DNA of 60,144 nt from Candidatus Ruthenibacterium merdavium (GTDB taxonomy: Bacteria > Bacillota > Clostridia > Oscillospirales > Ruminococcaceae), in the NCBI GenBank assembly GCA_019119935.1, contig DWWA01000038.1, positions 1 through 60,144 on the forward strand, read 5' to 3'. The first letter of the stretch is position 1. Each line of letters opens with the position of its first letter. Positions 43,904 through 53,148 of the stretch are shown here, one piece after another. The position numbers were made by a program, and so were the translations under genes. A model generated the notes under the pieces. It was given only the letters and a program-made list of their open reading frames with translations, was not told the DNA's origin and ran no database searches.

Positions 43904-45253
43904 TTACGCTAAGCGTTCTTCCAACTTTTTGGCAATCCGCTCGGCAGAAAGGGCAATCGCCTGCGCGTCGCGGCCTTCCACCATCACGCGGATGAGCGGC
44001 TCGGTTCCCGACACGCGCACCAAAACGCGTCCTTGCCCCATCAGGCTCTGCTGCTGGCTTTCAATAAAGCCCGCAATATATTCATCGTCGCGGTAGCGGC
44101 TTTTCTGCTCATTGCTTGCATGCACGTTCACCATCACCTGCGGGAACTTTTCATAGACATGATTCAGCTCGCTCATTGCGCCGCCCTTTTGTGCCAAAGT
44201 TTTCAGCAGCATGCCCGCCGTCAGCTGTCCGTCACCCGTAGTTGCGTGCTCCAGTAAAATCACGTGGCCGGACTGTTCGCCGCCCAGCGCATAGCCTTTG
44301 TCACGCATTTCTTCCAGCACATAGCGGTCGCCCACCGCCGTTACCGCGCTGTTCATGCCGTTTTCCTTCAAATATTCCAAAAAGCCCATGTTGCTCATCA
44401 CGGTCACAACAACAGTATCTTGCGCAAGCTTGCCGCTTTGTTTCATCGCGCCGCCCAAAATTGCCAAAATTTTATCGCCGTCAATCTCTGCGCCCGTTTC
44501 GTCCACCGCCAAGCAGCGGTCGGCGTCGCCGTCAAATGCCACGCCGCAGTCTAGGCCTTTTTCCCGCACGAGCTGTGCCAAACGGTCAATGTGCGTAGAG
44601 CCGCACTCACGGTTGATGTTGGTTCCGTCCGGTGCATCGCCGACAAAAACGCAGGAAGCGCCCAGCTTCTCAAACAGCGCGTGTGCCGTTTCACTGGCCG
44701 CACCGTTTGCGCAGTCAACCGCAATATGCAGGCCGCTCAAATCGGCGTCAATGGCTTTTGCCAAATAGTCCACATAATCAGCGGCGGCGCAGTCCAAACG
44801 GCGCACCGTTCCCACATCATTGCCGACGGCATATTTCAAACGAGAACAGCCGTCTAAAACATGCGACTCGATCTCCTCTTCCACCTCATCGGGCAGCTTG
44901 TATCCCTCACCGCCAAAGAGCTTAATGCCATTGAATTCCACAGGGTTATGCGAAGCGGAAATCACAACACCCGCATCTGCGCCGTACTTTCTCACAAGAT
45001 AAGCCACTGCCGGAGTTGGAATCACGCCGAGCAACTCAACGTCTGCCCCCATGCTGCAAAGGCCCGCGCAAAGCGCAGCCTCCAGCATATCGCCGGAAAT
45101 GCGCGTATCTTTTCCAATAATAAAGCGCGGCCTGTGCTGCGTTTTGCCCGCCAGCACCGCGGCGCTCGCACGTCCGATCTGCACCGCCAGCTCCGGCGTC
45201 AGTTCACTGCCCGCAATTCCTCGTGCTCCATCGGTTCCAAAAAGCTTTCCCAT
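43904..45253 (-). CDS. glmM: Phosphoglucosamine mutase GlmM
   Basis: 449 residues. Converts glucosamine-6-phosphate to glucosamine-1-phosphate for UDP-GlcNAc, feeding MurA and MurG. KLFGTDGARGIAG is at the start, the phosphoserine loop ISASHNPVEFNG near 100, the metal-binding DGDADR near 240 and GEQSGH near 325. The C-terminal phosphate-binding loop VRVSGTEPLIRVM is near 408. Start 45253 has GGAGG 10 nt upstream. No glmS or glmS ribozyme lies nearby. Confidence 0.96.
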   Translation of the reverse strand: MGKLFGTDGARGIAGSELTPELAVQIGRASAAVLAGKTQHRPRFIIGKDTRISGDMLEAALCAGLCSMGADVELLGVIPTPAVAYLVRKYGADAGVVISASHNPVEFNGIKLFGGEGYKLPDEVEEEIESHVLDGCSRLKYAVGNDVGTVRRLDCAAADYVDYLAKAIDADLSGLHIAVDCANGAASETAHALFEKLGASCVFVGDAPDGTNINRECGSTHIDRLAQLVREKGLDCGVAFDGDADRCLAVDETGAEIDGDKILAILGGAMKQSGKLAQDTVVVTVMSNMGFLEYLKENGMNSAVTAVGDRYVLEEMRDKGYALGGEQSGHVILLEHATTGDGQLTAGMLLKTLAQKGGAMSELNHVYEKFPQVMVNVHASNEQKSRYRDDEYIAGFIESQQQSLMGQGRVLVRVSGTEPLIRVMVEGRDAQAIALSAERIAKKLEERLA

Positions 45254-45458
45254 ACTTGCATACCCTCCTGCTTCTTCGTTAAGCTCTAGGCGTTTGGCCT
45301 TGAGCCGTTCCTCCGGCGGCTTTTGTGTTTCGCCGCGCGTTTTCCCCATTATATGCATGAAATGTGAAAAAAAGGTGCAAATTTCCTCGAAACCTCGGCA
45401 AAAACCCCGATGGGCTTTTTCTTTGCCCTTTTTTCACATCCAACGCCTCTTTCGGTGC

Positions 45459-46523
45459 TTAAAAGCCTTCCATCGTCTGCTGGGTTTCAGTGCCGTTTTG
45501 CCCCGGCGCGCTCATGCCAAGATGCTCATAGGCATAGCGCGTCACACAGCGGCCGCGCGGCGTGCGGGTTAAATATCCGAGCTGCATCAAATACGGCTCA
45601 CATACATCTTCCAGCGTGACGGATTCTTCGCCCAGTGCGGCGGCAATGGTTTCCAATCCCACGGGGCCGCCGCCGTACATTTCAATAATGGCGCGCAGCA
45701 GGTTGCGGTCCATTTCATCGAGCCCCTGCTGATCGATGCCCATGCGCGACAACGCCATATCCGCAATTTCTTTGGTAATCACGCCGTCGCCCTTCACCTG
45801 CGCAAAATCGCGCACACGGCGCAGCAAACGGTTTGCCACGCGCGGTGTGCCGCGGCTTCGCCGGGCCATTTCCATGGCGCCCGCCTCATCGCACGGGACA
45901 CCCAAAATGCCCGCAGAGCGCCGGATAATTTTAGAAAGCTCCTGCGGCGTGTACAGCTCCAGCTTTAAAATAACACCGAAGCGGTCGCGCAAAGGCGTGG
46001 TAATCTGCCCGGCACGCGTCGTTGCACCAACCAGCGTAAACTTCGGCAGATCCAAGCGAATAGACTGTGCCGACGGCCCTTTGCCGATCATAATATCCAG
46101 CGCGAAATCTTCGAGAGCCGGATAAAGCACTTCCTCCACCTGGCGTGACAAGCGGTGAATCTCGTCGATAAAGAGCACATCGCCCTCTTGCAGATTGGTT
46201 AAAAGCGCGGCTAAGTCGCCCTGTTTTTCAATCGCCGGGCCGGAAGTGACCCGCAGCTGTACGCCCATTTCGGCGGCGACAATGCCCGCCATTGTTGTTT
46301 TACCGAGGCCCGGTGGCCCGTAAAGCAAAAGATGGTCAAGCGGTTCTTTGCGCTTTTGCGCCGCCTGCAAATAAATTTTCAAGTTTTCCTTCGCCTTTTC
46401 CTGGCCGATGTATTCTTCCAGCCGTTTCGGGCGCAAAGAGCCTTCGGTGTCAAAATCTTCCGGCTCTGCCTGCGGCGCAACCACGCGCGGCGCGGCGTTC
46501 ATTTCAACAGCTTCAATCGCCAT
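45459..46523 (-). CDS. ruvB: Holliday junction branch migration helicase RuvB
   Basis: 354 residues. AAA+ motor that drives branch migration with Ruv[20 protein letters not shown], Walker [10 protein letters not shown] near 70, Walker B FIDEIHRL near 121, sensor [10 protein letters not shown] and the arginine-finger region are intact, followed by the winged-helix domain ([27 protein letters not shown]). AAGGAG lies 7 nt before ATG. Three nucleotides separate it from ruvA. Confidence 0.97.
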   Translation of the reverse strand: MAIEAVEMNAAPRVVAPQAEPEDFDTEGSLRPKRLEEYIGQEKAKENLKIYLQAAQKRKEPLDHLLLYGPPGLGKTTMAGIVAAEMGVQLRVTSGPAIEKQGDLAALLTNLQEGDVLFIDEIHRLSRQVEEVLYPALEDFALDIMIGKGPSAQSIRLDLPKFTLVGATTRAGQITTPLRDRFGVILKLELYTPQELSKIIRRSAGILGVPCDEAGAMEMARRSRGTPRVANRLLRRVRDFAQVKGDGVITKEIADMALSRMGIDQQGLDEMDRNLLRAIIEMYGGGPVGLETIAAALGEESVTLEDVCEPYLMQLGYLTRTPRGRCVTRYAYEHLGMSAPGQNGTETQQTMEGF

Positions 46524-46526
46524 AGC

Positions 46527-47120
46527 TTATCTCCTTTTTCCGATGCTCTGCAAAGCAAGACGAATCATCTCCTGCACGGGCAAAGCAGGGTCAATGCCTG
46601 TCAGTGCCTGCGCCGCCTCTGTGCCGGTGTATCCAAGGCTCGTCAGCGCCGCCATCGCCTGCGCCGTGCTGTCTGTCGGCACAACCTGCGCGGCAGGCGC
46701 ACCGCCGGGCGCCCCGAACGCCTTCATTTTATCTTTCAGTTCCAGCACAATGCGCTGGGCAAGCTTTGGGCCAACGCCCGACGCCGCGGTAAACGCCTTG
46801 TGGTCTTCACCCGCAATGGCAAGCGCAATGCGGTCCGGCGTGAGCACGCCTAAAATGGCAAGCCCCACTTTCGGGCCAACACCCGACACTCCCGTGAGCA
46901 GCCGAAAGCTTTCCCGCTCACGGCGGCTGGAAAATCCGTAGAGGGAAACATCATTTTCCGTTACGCGCATCTCTGTATAAATACGGCACTCTTCCCCCAC
47001 AGCCGGCAGTGCACCGGTGGTGGACGCGTACGTCATGGCAAGATATCCTACACCCGCACACTCCACCACAACATGCTCGGGCGTTTTTTCAAGCAGCGTT
47101 CCTCTCAATGAATCAATCAT
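46527..47120 (-). CDS. ruvA: Holliday junction DNA-binding protein RuvA
   Basis: 197 residues, tetrameric junction binder. The OB domain (MIDSLRGTLLEKTPEHVVVE) is followed by two helix-hairpin-helix motifs (LLTGVSGVGPKVGLAIL and ASGVGPKLAQRIVLELK) and a C-terminal UBA-like domain that contacts RuvB. The linker is rich in A, G and P. GGAG precedes ATG 47120. Confidence 0.97.
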   Translation of the reverse strand: MIDSLRGTLLEKTPEHVVVECAGVGYLAMTYASTTGALPAVGEECRIYTEMRVTENDVSLYGFSSRRERESFRLLTGVSGVGPKVGLAILGVLTPDRIALAIAGEDHKAFTAASGVGPKLAQRIVLELKDKMKAFGAPGGAPAAQVVPTDSTAQAMAALTSLGYTGTEAAQALTGIDPALPVQEMIRLALQSIGKRR

Positions 47121-47150
47121 ACCGTTCTCCTTTAGGTCAATCCTTCCCCG

Positions 47151-47672
47151 TTAAAAATAGCCCTGCTGCTGACGCTTTGTCAGCGTTAAGCCATACTGGC
47201 GGGAGCGATGGCTGTAAGCGTGGCAAATCGCCATCGCCAAAGCGTCGGCGGCATCATCCGGCTTTGGAATTTCCGGCATGTTTAAAAGCCGCCTTGTCAA
47301 GTCCTGCACTTGGCGCTTGCTTGCCTTTCCGTAACCCGTCACGCTTTGCTTTACCTGCATGGGCGTATACTCAAACACTTCCACGCCGAACTGCTGCGCG
47401 CAAAGACGCAGCACACCGCGCGCTTCCGAAACGGCAAAGGCCGTTGTTTTGTTGTTTTGATAAAACAGCGTTTCCATCGCAACCGCATCGGGCTGAAGCG
47501 CCCCCAGCAAACTGCGCATATCATCGTAAATTTCCGCAAGGCGTTCTTCAAAGCGCGTATGCGAGCGCGTCGTAATCGCGCCGTACTGCACCGGCGTAAA
47601 TGTTCCTTTTTCAAAATCAAGTGCGCCGAACCCCACAATGGCATAGCCGGGGTCGATGCCTAAAATACGCAT
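47151..47672 (-). CDS. ruvC: Crossover junction endodeoxyribonuclease RuvC
   Basis: 173 residues, resolvase that cuts Holliday junctions. The RNase-H-like active-site acidic residues are seen in LGIDPGYAIVGFG (Asp7), AMETLFYQNN (Glu near 67) and KPDDAADALAMAICHA (Asp near 140). Start 47672 has AGGAGG 6 nt upstream; the open frame 40 codons longer lacks support. First gene of ruvCAB, with TATAAT at 47758-47763 (minus) as probable -10. Confidence 0.96.
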   Translation of the reverse strand: MRILGIDPGYAIVGFGALDFEKGTFTPVQYGAITTRSHTRFEERLAEIYDDMRSLLGALQPDAVAMETLFYQNNKTTAFAVSEARGVLRLCAQQFGVEVFEYTPMQVKQSVTGYGKASKRQVQDLTRRLLNMPEIPKPDDAADALAMAICHAYSHRSRQYGLTLTKRQQQGYF

Positions 47673-47866
47673 ACTTTCCCTCCTGGCGGCGTATATCTTT
47701 TTTGAAACAAGCCCTGCCTGTTTCCTGTGCCCCGTAAAAGTGCGCACATTTCTGTTTATTATACCATAAAAGAGCTTTTGGAACAACCGCACATTCTATT
47801 TATGGAAGGCTGCACAATTTCAAAAGGACAGGGCGCTTCAAGCACACATCAGAAAGGATGAATCAC

Positions 47867-49246
47867 ATGCCCAACGGGTTTGACGAATGGGTGCGCTTTT
47901 TCAACGCTTTTTTATGGGGCGCCCCCATGCTTTTGCTTTTGCTCGGCACCCATATTTTTCTCACCATCCGCACCGGGCTGATCCAGCGAAAAACCTTCCT
48001 CGGCATTCGCTTGTCGTTCGCAAAAGAGCCGCAGTCAAGCGGCGATATCAGCCAGTTCGGAGCACTCACTACGTCGCTGGCTTCCACCCTCGGCACGGGC
48101 AACATCATCGGGCTCGGAACAGCTGTTGCACTGGGCGGGCCGGGGGCTGTCTTTTGGTGCTGGGTAACGGGTGTTTTGGGCATCGCCACGAAATACGCCG
48201 AAGCCCTGCTCGCTGTAAAATACCGCGTGCGTACGCCCGACGGGCGCACGCTGGGCGGAGCCATGTATGTGCTGGAGCGCGCCCTCGGCATGAAGCACTT
48301 GGCGCGCCTGTTTGCCCTGTTCACGGCACTCGCCACACTGGGCATCGGCTGCGGGGTTCAGGTGAACGCCATTTCGACCGTCATGGATGAATCTTTTCAT
48401 ATCGCGCCCCTTTCCGTCGGCGTTTTGGTGTGTGCGCTGGCCGGGCTTGTCATCTTCGGCGGCGTCAAAAGCATTTCCACCGTATGCGAGCGCCTTGTGC
48501 CGTTCATGGGGCTGTTGTTTTTAATGGGCAACTTCTATCTTTTGTGGATGAACCGCGCTTATTTATGGGACGCACTGTGCTGTATTGTCACGCTGGCCTT
48601 TCAGCCGGGTGCCGCGGCAGGCGGCCTTGTCGGCAGCGGATTTCTGGCTGCCGCACGCGCAGGCACCGCGCGCGGACTGTTCTCGAATGAGTCAGGCATG
48701 GGTTCTGCTCCTATCGTGGCGGCGGCCGCACAAACGAGAAACCCGGTGCGCCAGGCGCTGGTAAGCGCAACGGGCACCTTTTGGGATACCGTGGTGCTGT
48801 GTCTGATTACCGGGCTGGTGATTGTAAGCTCTTTGATGCGCATGCCGTCGCTGAACGCCGCGCAGCTGTCGGACGGCGGACTGCTCACCACACTTGCCTT
48901 TTCGCAAATCCCGGTGTTTGGGCCAATCATTTTGTCTGCCAGCATGGTTTTATTTGCCTTTTCCACCATTTTAGGCTGGTCTTACTACGGCGAGCGCGGC
49001 GCGGAATATCTGCTTGGAAAACGTGCGCTCATTCCTTACCGGATTTTATTTTGCGCCGTTTTGCTGATTGCGCCCACCATCGCGCTTGACACCGTTTGGG
49101 CAATGGCCGATATTCTCAACGCGCTGATGGCAATTCCGAACCTCATTGCCGTTTTACTGCTCTCGGGCGTGGTTGCCAAAGACACGCGCTATTATCTGCG
49201 TCATTTAGAGGAAAGCGAAGCGGCCGCAGACGGCGCGCCGCGCTGA
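47867..49246 (+). CDS. Alanine/glycine:cation symporter (AGCS family)
   Basis: 459 residues with about eleven membrane segments, importing alanine or glycine with sodium ions. Hallmarks are QFGALTTSLASTLGTGNIIGLGTA near 60, FSNESGMGSAPIVAAAA near 280 and a final ADILNALMAIPNLIAVLLLSG. I start at ATG 47867 (MPNGFDEW), with AAAGG 9 nt upstream; an ATG three codons earlier touches the GG. It diverges from ruvC. It might supply alanine for the wall, but sequence alone cannot tell which amino acid. Confidence 0.92.
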   Translation: MPNGFDEWVRFFNAFLWGAPMLLLLLGTHIFLTIRTGLIQRKTFLGIRLSFAKEPQSSGDISQFGALTTSLASTLGTGNIIGLGTAVALGGPGAVFWCWVTGVLGIATKYAEALLAVKYRVRTPDGRTLGGAMYVLERALGMKHLARLFALFTALATLGIGCGVQVNAISTVMDESFHIAPLSVGVLVCALAGLVIFGGVKSISTVCERLVPFMGLLFLMGNFYLLWMNRAYLWDALCCIVTLAFQPGAAAGGLVGSGFLAAARAGTARGLFSNESGMGSAPIVAAAAQTRNPVRQALVSATGTFWDTVVLCLITGLVIVSSLMRMPSLNAAQLSDGGLLTTLAFSQIPVFGPIILSASMVLFAFSTILGWSYYGERGAEYLLGKRALIPYRILFCAVLLIAPTIALDTVWAMADILNALMAIPNLIAVLLLSGVVAKDTRYYLRHLEESEAAADGAPR

Positions 49247-49289
49247 GCAAGAAGCTGTTTTTCAGCGCGCAAAACAATTCTTTCCCTGT

Positions 49290-49342
49290 ATAGCACAGCC
49301 AGCCGGCAGACCTTGTCAAAGTCTGTCGGCTGGCTGTGCTAT
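49290..49342. repeat. 22-bp inverted repeat between convergent genes
   Basis: ATAGCACAGCCAGCCGGCAGAC (49290-49311) pairs with 49321-49342 with one G-T pair and a 9-nt loop. Neither strand has a T run beyond the stem. It lies between the symporter (plus) and the HD-domain gene (minus) and could be a bidirectional terminator of the U-less kind, an mRNA-stabilising hairpin, or a REP-like element. Confidence 0.85.
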
Positions 49343-49370
49343 CGATATTGAAAAAAGGTTCTTTTGCGGC

Positions 49371-49886
49371 TTATGCCGGATTTTCCACCAAACGCAGCGC
49401 CAACACAGGGCGCCGGAAGGTTTCCATCAAACTGCAATACTTATCAAACATTGTCACCGAATACGCTTCTTTCGTTTTCGGCGGTGTGAGTGTCAGCGGA
49501 AACATATGACGCACAATTACGTCGCGCTCTGTTTCGTTGAGCGTAAACAGGCGCGAAGCATTTTCCAGCGCTTTGCGCGGATGTTCAAAGCCGTGCAGGC
49601 GCTCACCGGGCTTGCGCTCATAATCATGCCAGTCATACAAAAACAAATCGTGCAAAAGGCCGCCGCGTGCGGCAGATACTGCATCCCAGCCCTGCTGCTT
49701 ACAGTAGCGGTAGGCAAGATAAGACACGTTGATGCTGTGGCGCAGACAAGTGGTACCGCCGTGCTGGGTATACTGTTCCATGCTGCGCACTTCTTCACTT
49801 GCAAGCAAATCCTCAATGGCGGCGATGTATTCCTCATCCGCCGGAACTTCTATGCCGTGCAAAAGCGTTGCTCGAAATTCCATCAT
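49371..49886 (-). CDS. HD-domain phosphohydrolase-like protein
   Basis: About 171 residues. Metal ligands of an HD domain are present: RHSINVSYLAYRYC near 58, LLHDLFLYDW (HD) near 87, the intervening HGFEHPRKALENA near 107 and VIVRHMFPL near 132. Such proteins hydrolyse phosphate esters of nucleotides or lipids; substrate unknown. The ATG (49886) overlaps the stop of the CmpB-like gene as ATGA, so the two are coupled. Confidence 0.85.
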   Translation of the reverse strand: MMEFRATLLHGIEVPADEEYIAAIEDLLASEEVRSMEQYTQHGGTTCLRHSINVSYLAYRYCKQQGWDAVSAARGGLLHDLFLYDWHDYERKPGERLHGFEHPRKALENASRLFTLNETERDVIVRHMFPLTLTPPKTKEAYSVTMFDKYCSLMETFRRPVLALRLVENPA

Positions 49887-50473
49887 TTCGCAAAATTCCC
49901 CTTTCCCGCATAACATTCTGTATCTTCATCATTGTCTAAAAGTGACCGGCGCATACACATCATAAAATCAACTGCGTACACGATGCTTAAAACCACCGCC
50001 ATCATCAAACCGACCGTGCGGGGCATCGCAAGCGATACACCAACCACAAATTTATGCATGAAAGCAAACAAAAATACTGCAATTACGCCCCAGCCGAGCG
50101 TGCTTTCCAGGCAAAGAATTCCTTTGTAGTTGAAAGGCTTGTTCGTATAATCCCACCAGAAGGTGCCAAATAAACGCAGCATTAAGCGCGCGGTTAAGTA
50201 TTCAAACGCCGTCGCACAAACAGCGCCCACAAGATAAAGCAAAAAGTAATTGTGAGAAAACGGCTTCAAAAGCAGATATCCGAGCATTGCCCCGAAACCG
50301 TAAATGATGCAAAACGGAACACGCGCAAAGCCTCGGTTCTCCCAAAAGCCTTTTTCGCGCCGAATGACAATGCACTCCATAACCCAGCCCATAAAGCTGT
50401 AAATAAAAAAGGCGTTTACGAGCACATAAGGCTCAACAGGATTACTGTAAAACATTGCTGTGAGATGCTGCAT
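49883..50473 (-). CDS. CmpB-like putative ABC transporter type IV membrane protein (PF06541 type)
   Basis: 196 residues with about six membrane segments. The opening FFIYSFMGWVMECIVIRREKGFWENRGFARVPFCIIYGFGA is the hallmark of this clostridial family of unknown function. TFWWDYTNKPFNYKGILCLESTLGWG near 112 is the second conserved block. AAGGAG lies 6 nt before ATG 50473. It is usually found with HD-domain genes like the one that follows it here. Confidence 0.85.
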   Translation of the reverse strand: MQHLTAMFYSNPVEPYVLVNAFFIYSFMGWVMECIVIRREKGFWENRGFARVPFCIIYGFGAMLGYLLLKPFSHNYFLLYLVGAVCATAFEYLTARLMLRLFGTFWWDYTNKPFNYKGILCLESTLGWGVIAVFLFAFMHKFVVGVSLAMPRTVGLMMAVVLSIVYAVDFMMCMRRSLLDNDEDTECYAGKGNFAK

Positions 50474-50571
50474 ATCGTTCTCCTTTTCTATTTTGTATTC
50501 CGCCCAAAATCGGCACAGCATACGAGTTTATCATAGCATAAGCCCCTTGTCTTTTCAATCCCTTTTTCCTG

Positions 50572-50599
50572 TTGACACCCTGCTTTTCTGCGTTATAAT
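50572..50599 (+). promoter_or_regulatory. Promoter and structured leader of the Mrp gene
   Basis: Plus strand TTGACA (50572-50577), 16-nt spacer, TATAAT (50594-50599). The 90-nt leader contains GTACGGC (about 50608-50614) able to pair with GCCGTAC (about 50651-50657). I recognise no riboswitch class. Confidence 0.78.
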
Positions 50600-50697
50600 G
50601 GTAGGCAGTACGGCAAAACCGCAAAGCAGCCATCGTCAGTTCGCTTTTCCGCCGTACCAATGATAGCAATTGACGGTTAGTTTAGGAGTGTCTGAAT

Positions 50698-51537
50698 ATG
50701 AGCGAATGTACGCATAATTGTGAAACCTGCGGCCAAAGCTGTTCGTCGCGCCAAGGCGGCGCGCCGGATTTTCGCGCACAACCGCATGAAAAAAGCAAAA
50801 TCAAAAAAGTCATCGGCGTTGTTTCCGGCAAGGGCGGCGTAGGCAAAAGCATGACCAGCGGCCTTTTGGGTGTTCTGTTAAGCCGCCGCGGCCGCCGCAC
50901 CGCTGTGCTGGACGCCGACATCACCGGCCCGTCCATTCCGCGCCTGTTCGGCCTGCATGAAAAAGCACGCGCCGACGAGAGCGGAATTTACCCGGCTGTC
51001 ACAGAAAACGGCATCCAAGTGATGAGCACCAACCTGCTTTTGGAAAACGAAAACGACCCCGTCGTATGGCGCGGCCCTGTCATCGCGGGTGCCGTCAAGC
51101 AGTTTTGGCAGGAAGTCATCTGGGACGACGTCGACTTTATGTTCGTCGATATGCCCCCGGGCACAGGCGATGTCCCTCTGACGGTGTTCCAGTCGCTTCC
51201 CGTTGACGGCATTGTCGTTGTTACCAGCCCGCAGGAATTGGTGGGAATGATTGTGGAAAAGGCCGTCAAAATGGCACAGATGATGCACATTCCCGTGCTG
51301 GGCGTTGTAGAAAATATGAGCTACCTGCCCTGCCCGGACTGCGGCAAAAAAATCTATCTGTTCGGGGAAAGCCATATTGCTTCGATTGCCGAGCAATATC
51401 ACATCCCCGTACTGGCACAGTGCCCGGTTGACCCGGCGCTGGCTCAGCTTGCCGACAGCGGTAAGCTGGAACAAGCTCAAACCGACTGCTTAGACGGCGC
51501 AGCTGAAGTCATCGACGCAATGCTGTCCTCTCGTTAA
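50698..51537 (+). CDS. Mrp/NBP35-family iron-sulfur cluster carrier ATPase
   Basis: 279 residues. P-loop GKGGVGKSM (deviant Walker A) near 44, DADITGPSIPRLFGL near 73, MPPGTGD near 157 and the cluster-binding CPDCG near 218 identify the Mrp family, which binds and delivers Fe-S clusters. The N terminus carries CTHNCETCGQSC, the extra cysteine motif of NBP35-type members, for a second cluster. AGGAG lies 9 nt before ATG. Confidence 0.93.
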   Translation: MSECTHNCETCGQSCSSRQGGAPDFRAQPHEKSKIKKVIGVVSGKGGVGKSMTSGLLGVLLSRRGRRTAVLDADITGPSIPRLFGLHEKARADESGIYPAVTENGIQVMSTNLLLENENDPVVWRGPVIAGAVKQFWQEVIWDDVDFMFVDMPPGTGDVPLTVFQSLPVDGIVVVTSPQELVGMIVEKAVKMAQMMHIPVLGVVENMSYLPCPDCGKKIYLFGESHIASIAEQYHIPVLAQCPVDPALAQLADSGKLEQAQTDCLDGAAEVIDAMLSSR

Positions 51538-51607
51538 TATAGACGAAGCAAGCAGGCGTTTGATTTCAACTTTTTCACAAAAAAGTGGTTCAAATTTTGG
51601 TTTTATC

Positions 51608-51651
51608 AAAAAAGGGTGCGGGAAACCTTACCGGTTTCCCGCACCCTTTTT
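51608..51651. terminator. Bidirectional terminator between convergent genes
   Basis: AAAAGGGTGCGGGAAACC pairs with GGTTTCCCGCACCCTTTT around a short loop, with A run before and T run after; it ends the Mrp gene (plus) and lrgB (minus). Confidence 0.93.
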
Positions 51652-51676
51652 ATTATTACCTTGAAAAGATGAATCC

Positions 51677-52369
51677 TTATAAAAGCCCTGCAAACGCAAA
51701 AGAAACAACCACCGTCATCAGGCCGCACACCGCAATGGCAAGGCCGCTCATCGCGCCCTCTACCTCCCCCATTTCCATGGCTTTAGCCGTTCCGATGGCA
51801 TGCGCGGAGGTTCCCAGCGCCAATCCTTTTGCAACAGGCTCTTCCAAACGAGCCGCTTTGCAAACAAGCTCCGCAATGATATTGCCGAAGATGCCCGTTA
51901 CAATAATCACGGCAACGGTAATCGTCACTGCGCCGCCCATTTCTTCCGATAGGCCCATGCCGATTGCTGTTGTGATCGATTTCGGCAGCAGCGTTACATA
52001 CTGGCTGTGCGAAAGACCAAAGAGTGCCGAAAGCACCAACACGCTCAGCATACTTGCCAGTGTTCCCGCGCCGATTCCGAGGAGCACTGCCTTCCAGTGC
52101 CGTTTGAGCAATTCCAGCTGGCGGTACAGCGGAACCGCCAAGCACACGGTCGCCGGGGTTAACAGATAGCTTAAATACTGCGCCCCTTCGGCATAGACTT
52201 CATATTTCACATGCAGAAAAGGAAGCGCCAGCATGACAAGACACACCGAAATGAGCAAGGGGTTTAAAATAGAAAAACCCAGCTTTTTCTTGAGCACTGC
52301 GCCTACTTCGTAGGCAGCTAAGCTGATAAACACGCCAAAAAAGGCCGACTGCGCAAGCCAATCGTTCAT
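51677..52369 (-). CDS. lrgB: LrgB/CidB family membrane protein
   Basis: 230 residues with about eight hydrophobic segments, of the LrgB/CidB/YohK family. LTPATVCLAVPLYRQ near 70, LLPKSITTAIGMGLSEEMGG near 128 and LGTSAHAIGTAKAMEMGEVEGAMSGLA near 180 are the conserved blocks. With LrgA it is linked to murein hydrolase control and to pyruvate or organic acid transport. The ATG overlaps the lrgA stop by 4 nt. Confidence 0.93.
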   Translation of the reverse strand: MNDWLAQSAFFGVFISLAAYEVGAVLKKKLGFSILNPLLISVCLVMLALPFLHVKYEVYAEGAQYLSYLLTPATVCLAVPLYRQLELLKRHWKAVLLGIGAGTLASMLSVLVLSALFGLSHSQYVTLLPKSITTAIGMGLSEEMGGAVTITVAVIIVTGIFGNIIAELVCKAARLEEPVAKGLALGTSAHAIGTAKAMEMGEVEGAMSGLAIAVCGLMTVVVSFAFAGLL

Positions 52370-52722
52370 TTGTCTTTCCCTCCTCGCCGAATGATTCTTT
52401 GCGCGACACGCCCCGTCGCCGCCATGACAAAAGGCGTTGTCAAAAGCGTAATGACTACTACGGGAAGCAGAACAGGCCGAAGCTCGCCCCAGGATTCCGT
52501 TAAGCCCACCGCGGCGGGGATGAACATCACAGGCATGGCCTCAATCAAAAAGGTCGCCGCCGACTCCACGTGTTCCAACCGAATAACGCCGGTTTTAAGT
52601 GCTAAGAGCATCAAGCATAAGCCGTAGATGCTGGCCGGAATGGGAAGCCCCAGTGCCATTTTGAGCAGTTCGCCCAAAAACGTAACAAATAAAATAATTC
52701 CGAATTGCTTTACATACTTCAT
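52366..52722 (-). CDS. lrgA: LrgA/CidA family holin-like protein
   Basis: 118 residues with four membrane segments. LGELLKMALGLPIPASIYGLCLMLLALKTGVIRLEHVE is the LrgA/CidA signature, followed by MFIPAAVGL and a basic C terminus. Proposed to oligomerise like a holin. Coupled to lrgB by an ATGA overlap. The ribosome binding site is weak (GGCAGG). Confidence 0.93.
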   Translation of the reverse strand: MKYVKQFGIILFVTFLGELLKMALGLPIPASIYGLCLMLLALKTGVIRLEHVESAATFLIEAMPVMFIPAAVGLTESWGELRPVLLPVVVITLLTTPFVMAATGRVAQRIIRRGGKDK

Positions 52723-52808
52723 GTTTTCGCCTGCCTGCCAAGGGTCCGGGTGTAAAGCCGGAGTTTTCCTTCTTTACCTTATCAATACACCCTAAAAGTT
52801 TTGTTAAC

Positions 52809-52836
52809 ATTATACTCCTGTGTTTCGCAGATGCAA
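52809..52836 (-). promoter_or_regulatory. Promoter of lrgAB
   Basis: Minus strand TTGCAT (52831-52836), 16-nt spacer, TATAAT (52809-52814), about 85 nt before the lrgA ATG. Confidence 0.7.
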
Positions 52837-52945
52837 AGCAGAACATTTTTCACTTTTTCGTGGTTTTTTCAGCCATAGCGCACAAAGCAGCATTTTTCGC
52901 ACGAATATTTATTTGCAAAAAAATTCAACATTCGAAAAAAAGCAA

Positions 52946-52974
52946 TTGACAAGTGTTCTGTTTTCTGGTATAGT
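52946..52974 (+). promoter_or_regulatory. Promoter of tRNA-Leu
   Basis: Plus strand TTGACA (52946-52951), exactly 17 nt, TATAGT (52969-52974); tRNA starts 31 nt later. Confidence 0.88.
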
Positions 52975-53005
52975 ATTACTCGCAGTGAAAAACTGCACTT
53001 AATAT

Positions 53006-53089
53006 GCGGAAGTGCTGGAATCGGCAGACAGGCACGTTTGAGGTGCGTGTGTCCATGACGTGTGGGTTCAAGTCCCATCTTCCGCACCA
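53006..53089 (+). tRNA. tRNA-Leu(GAG)
   Basis: 84 nt, class II tRNA with a long variable arm. Acceptor GCGGAAG/CTTCCGC, anticodon stem CACGT/GCGTG with loop TTGAGGT giving GAG (leucine), T loop TTCAAGT, discriminator A and encoded CCA. It borders the foreign-looking segment to its right. Confidence 0.95.
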
Positions 53090-53093
53090 TGGC

Positions 53094-53141
53094 GAGTGTT
53101 CTTATAGCATTTGAAAAGCTGTAAGAACACTCGTCTTTTTT
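53094..53141 (+). terminator. Intrinsic terminator of tRNA-Leu
   Basis: GAGTGTTCTTA pairs with TAAGAACACTC around a 17-nt loop, followed by GTCTTTTTT. Confidence 0.92.
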
Positions 53142-53148
53142 GTTGTTT

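Noticed and set aside
45254-45458. glmS ribozyme or other riboswitch near glmM
   Set aside because: glmS is not here and no ribozyme core sequence was seen.
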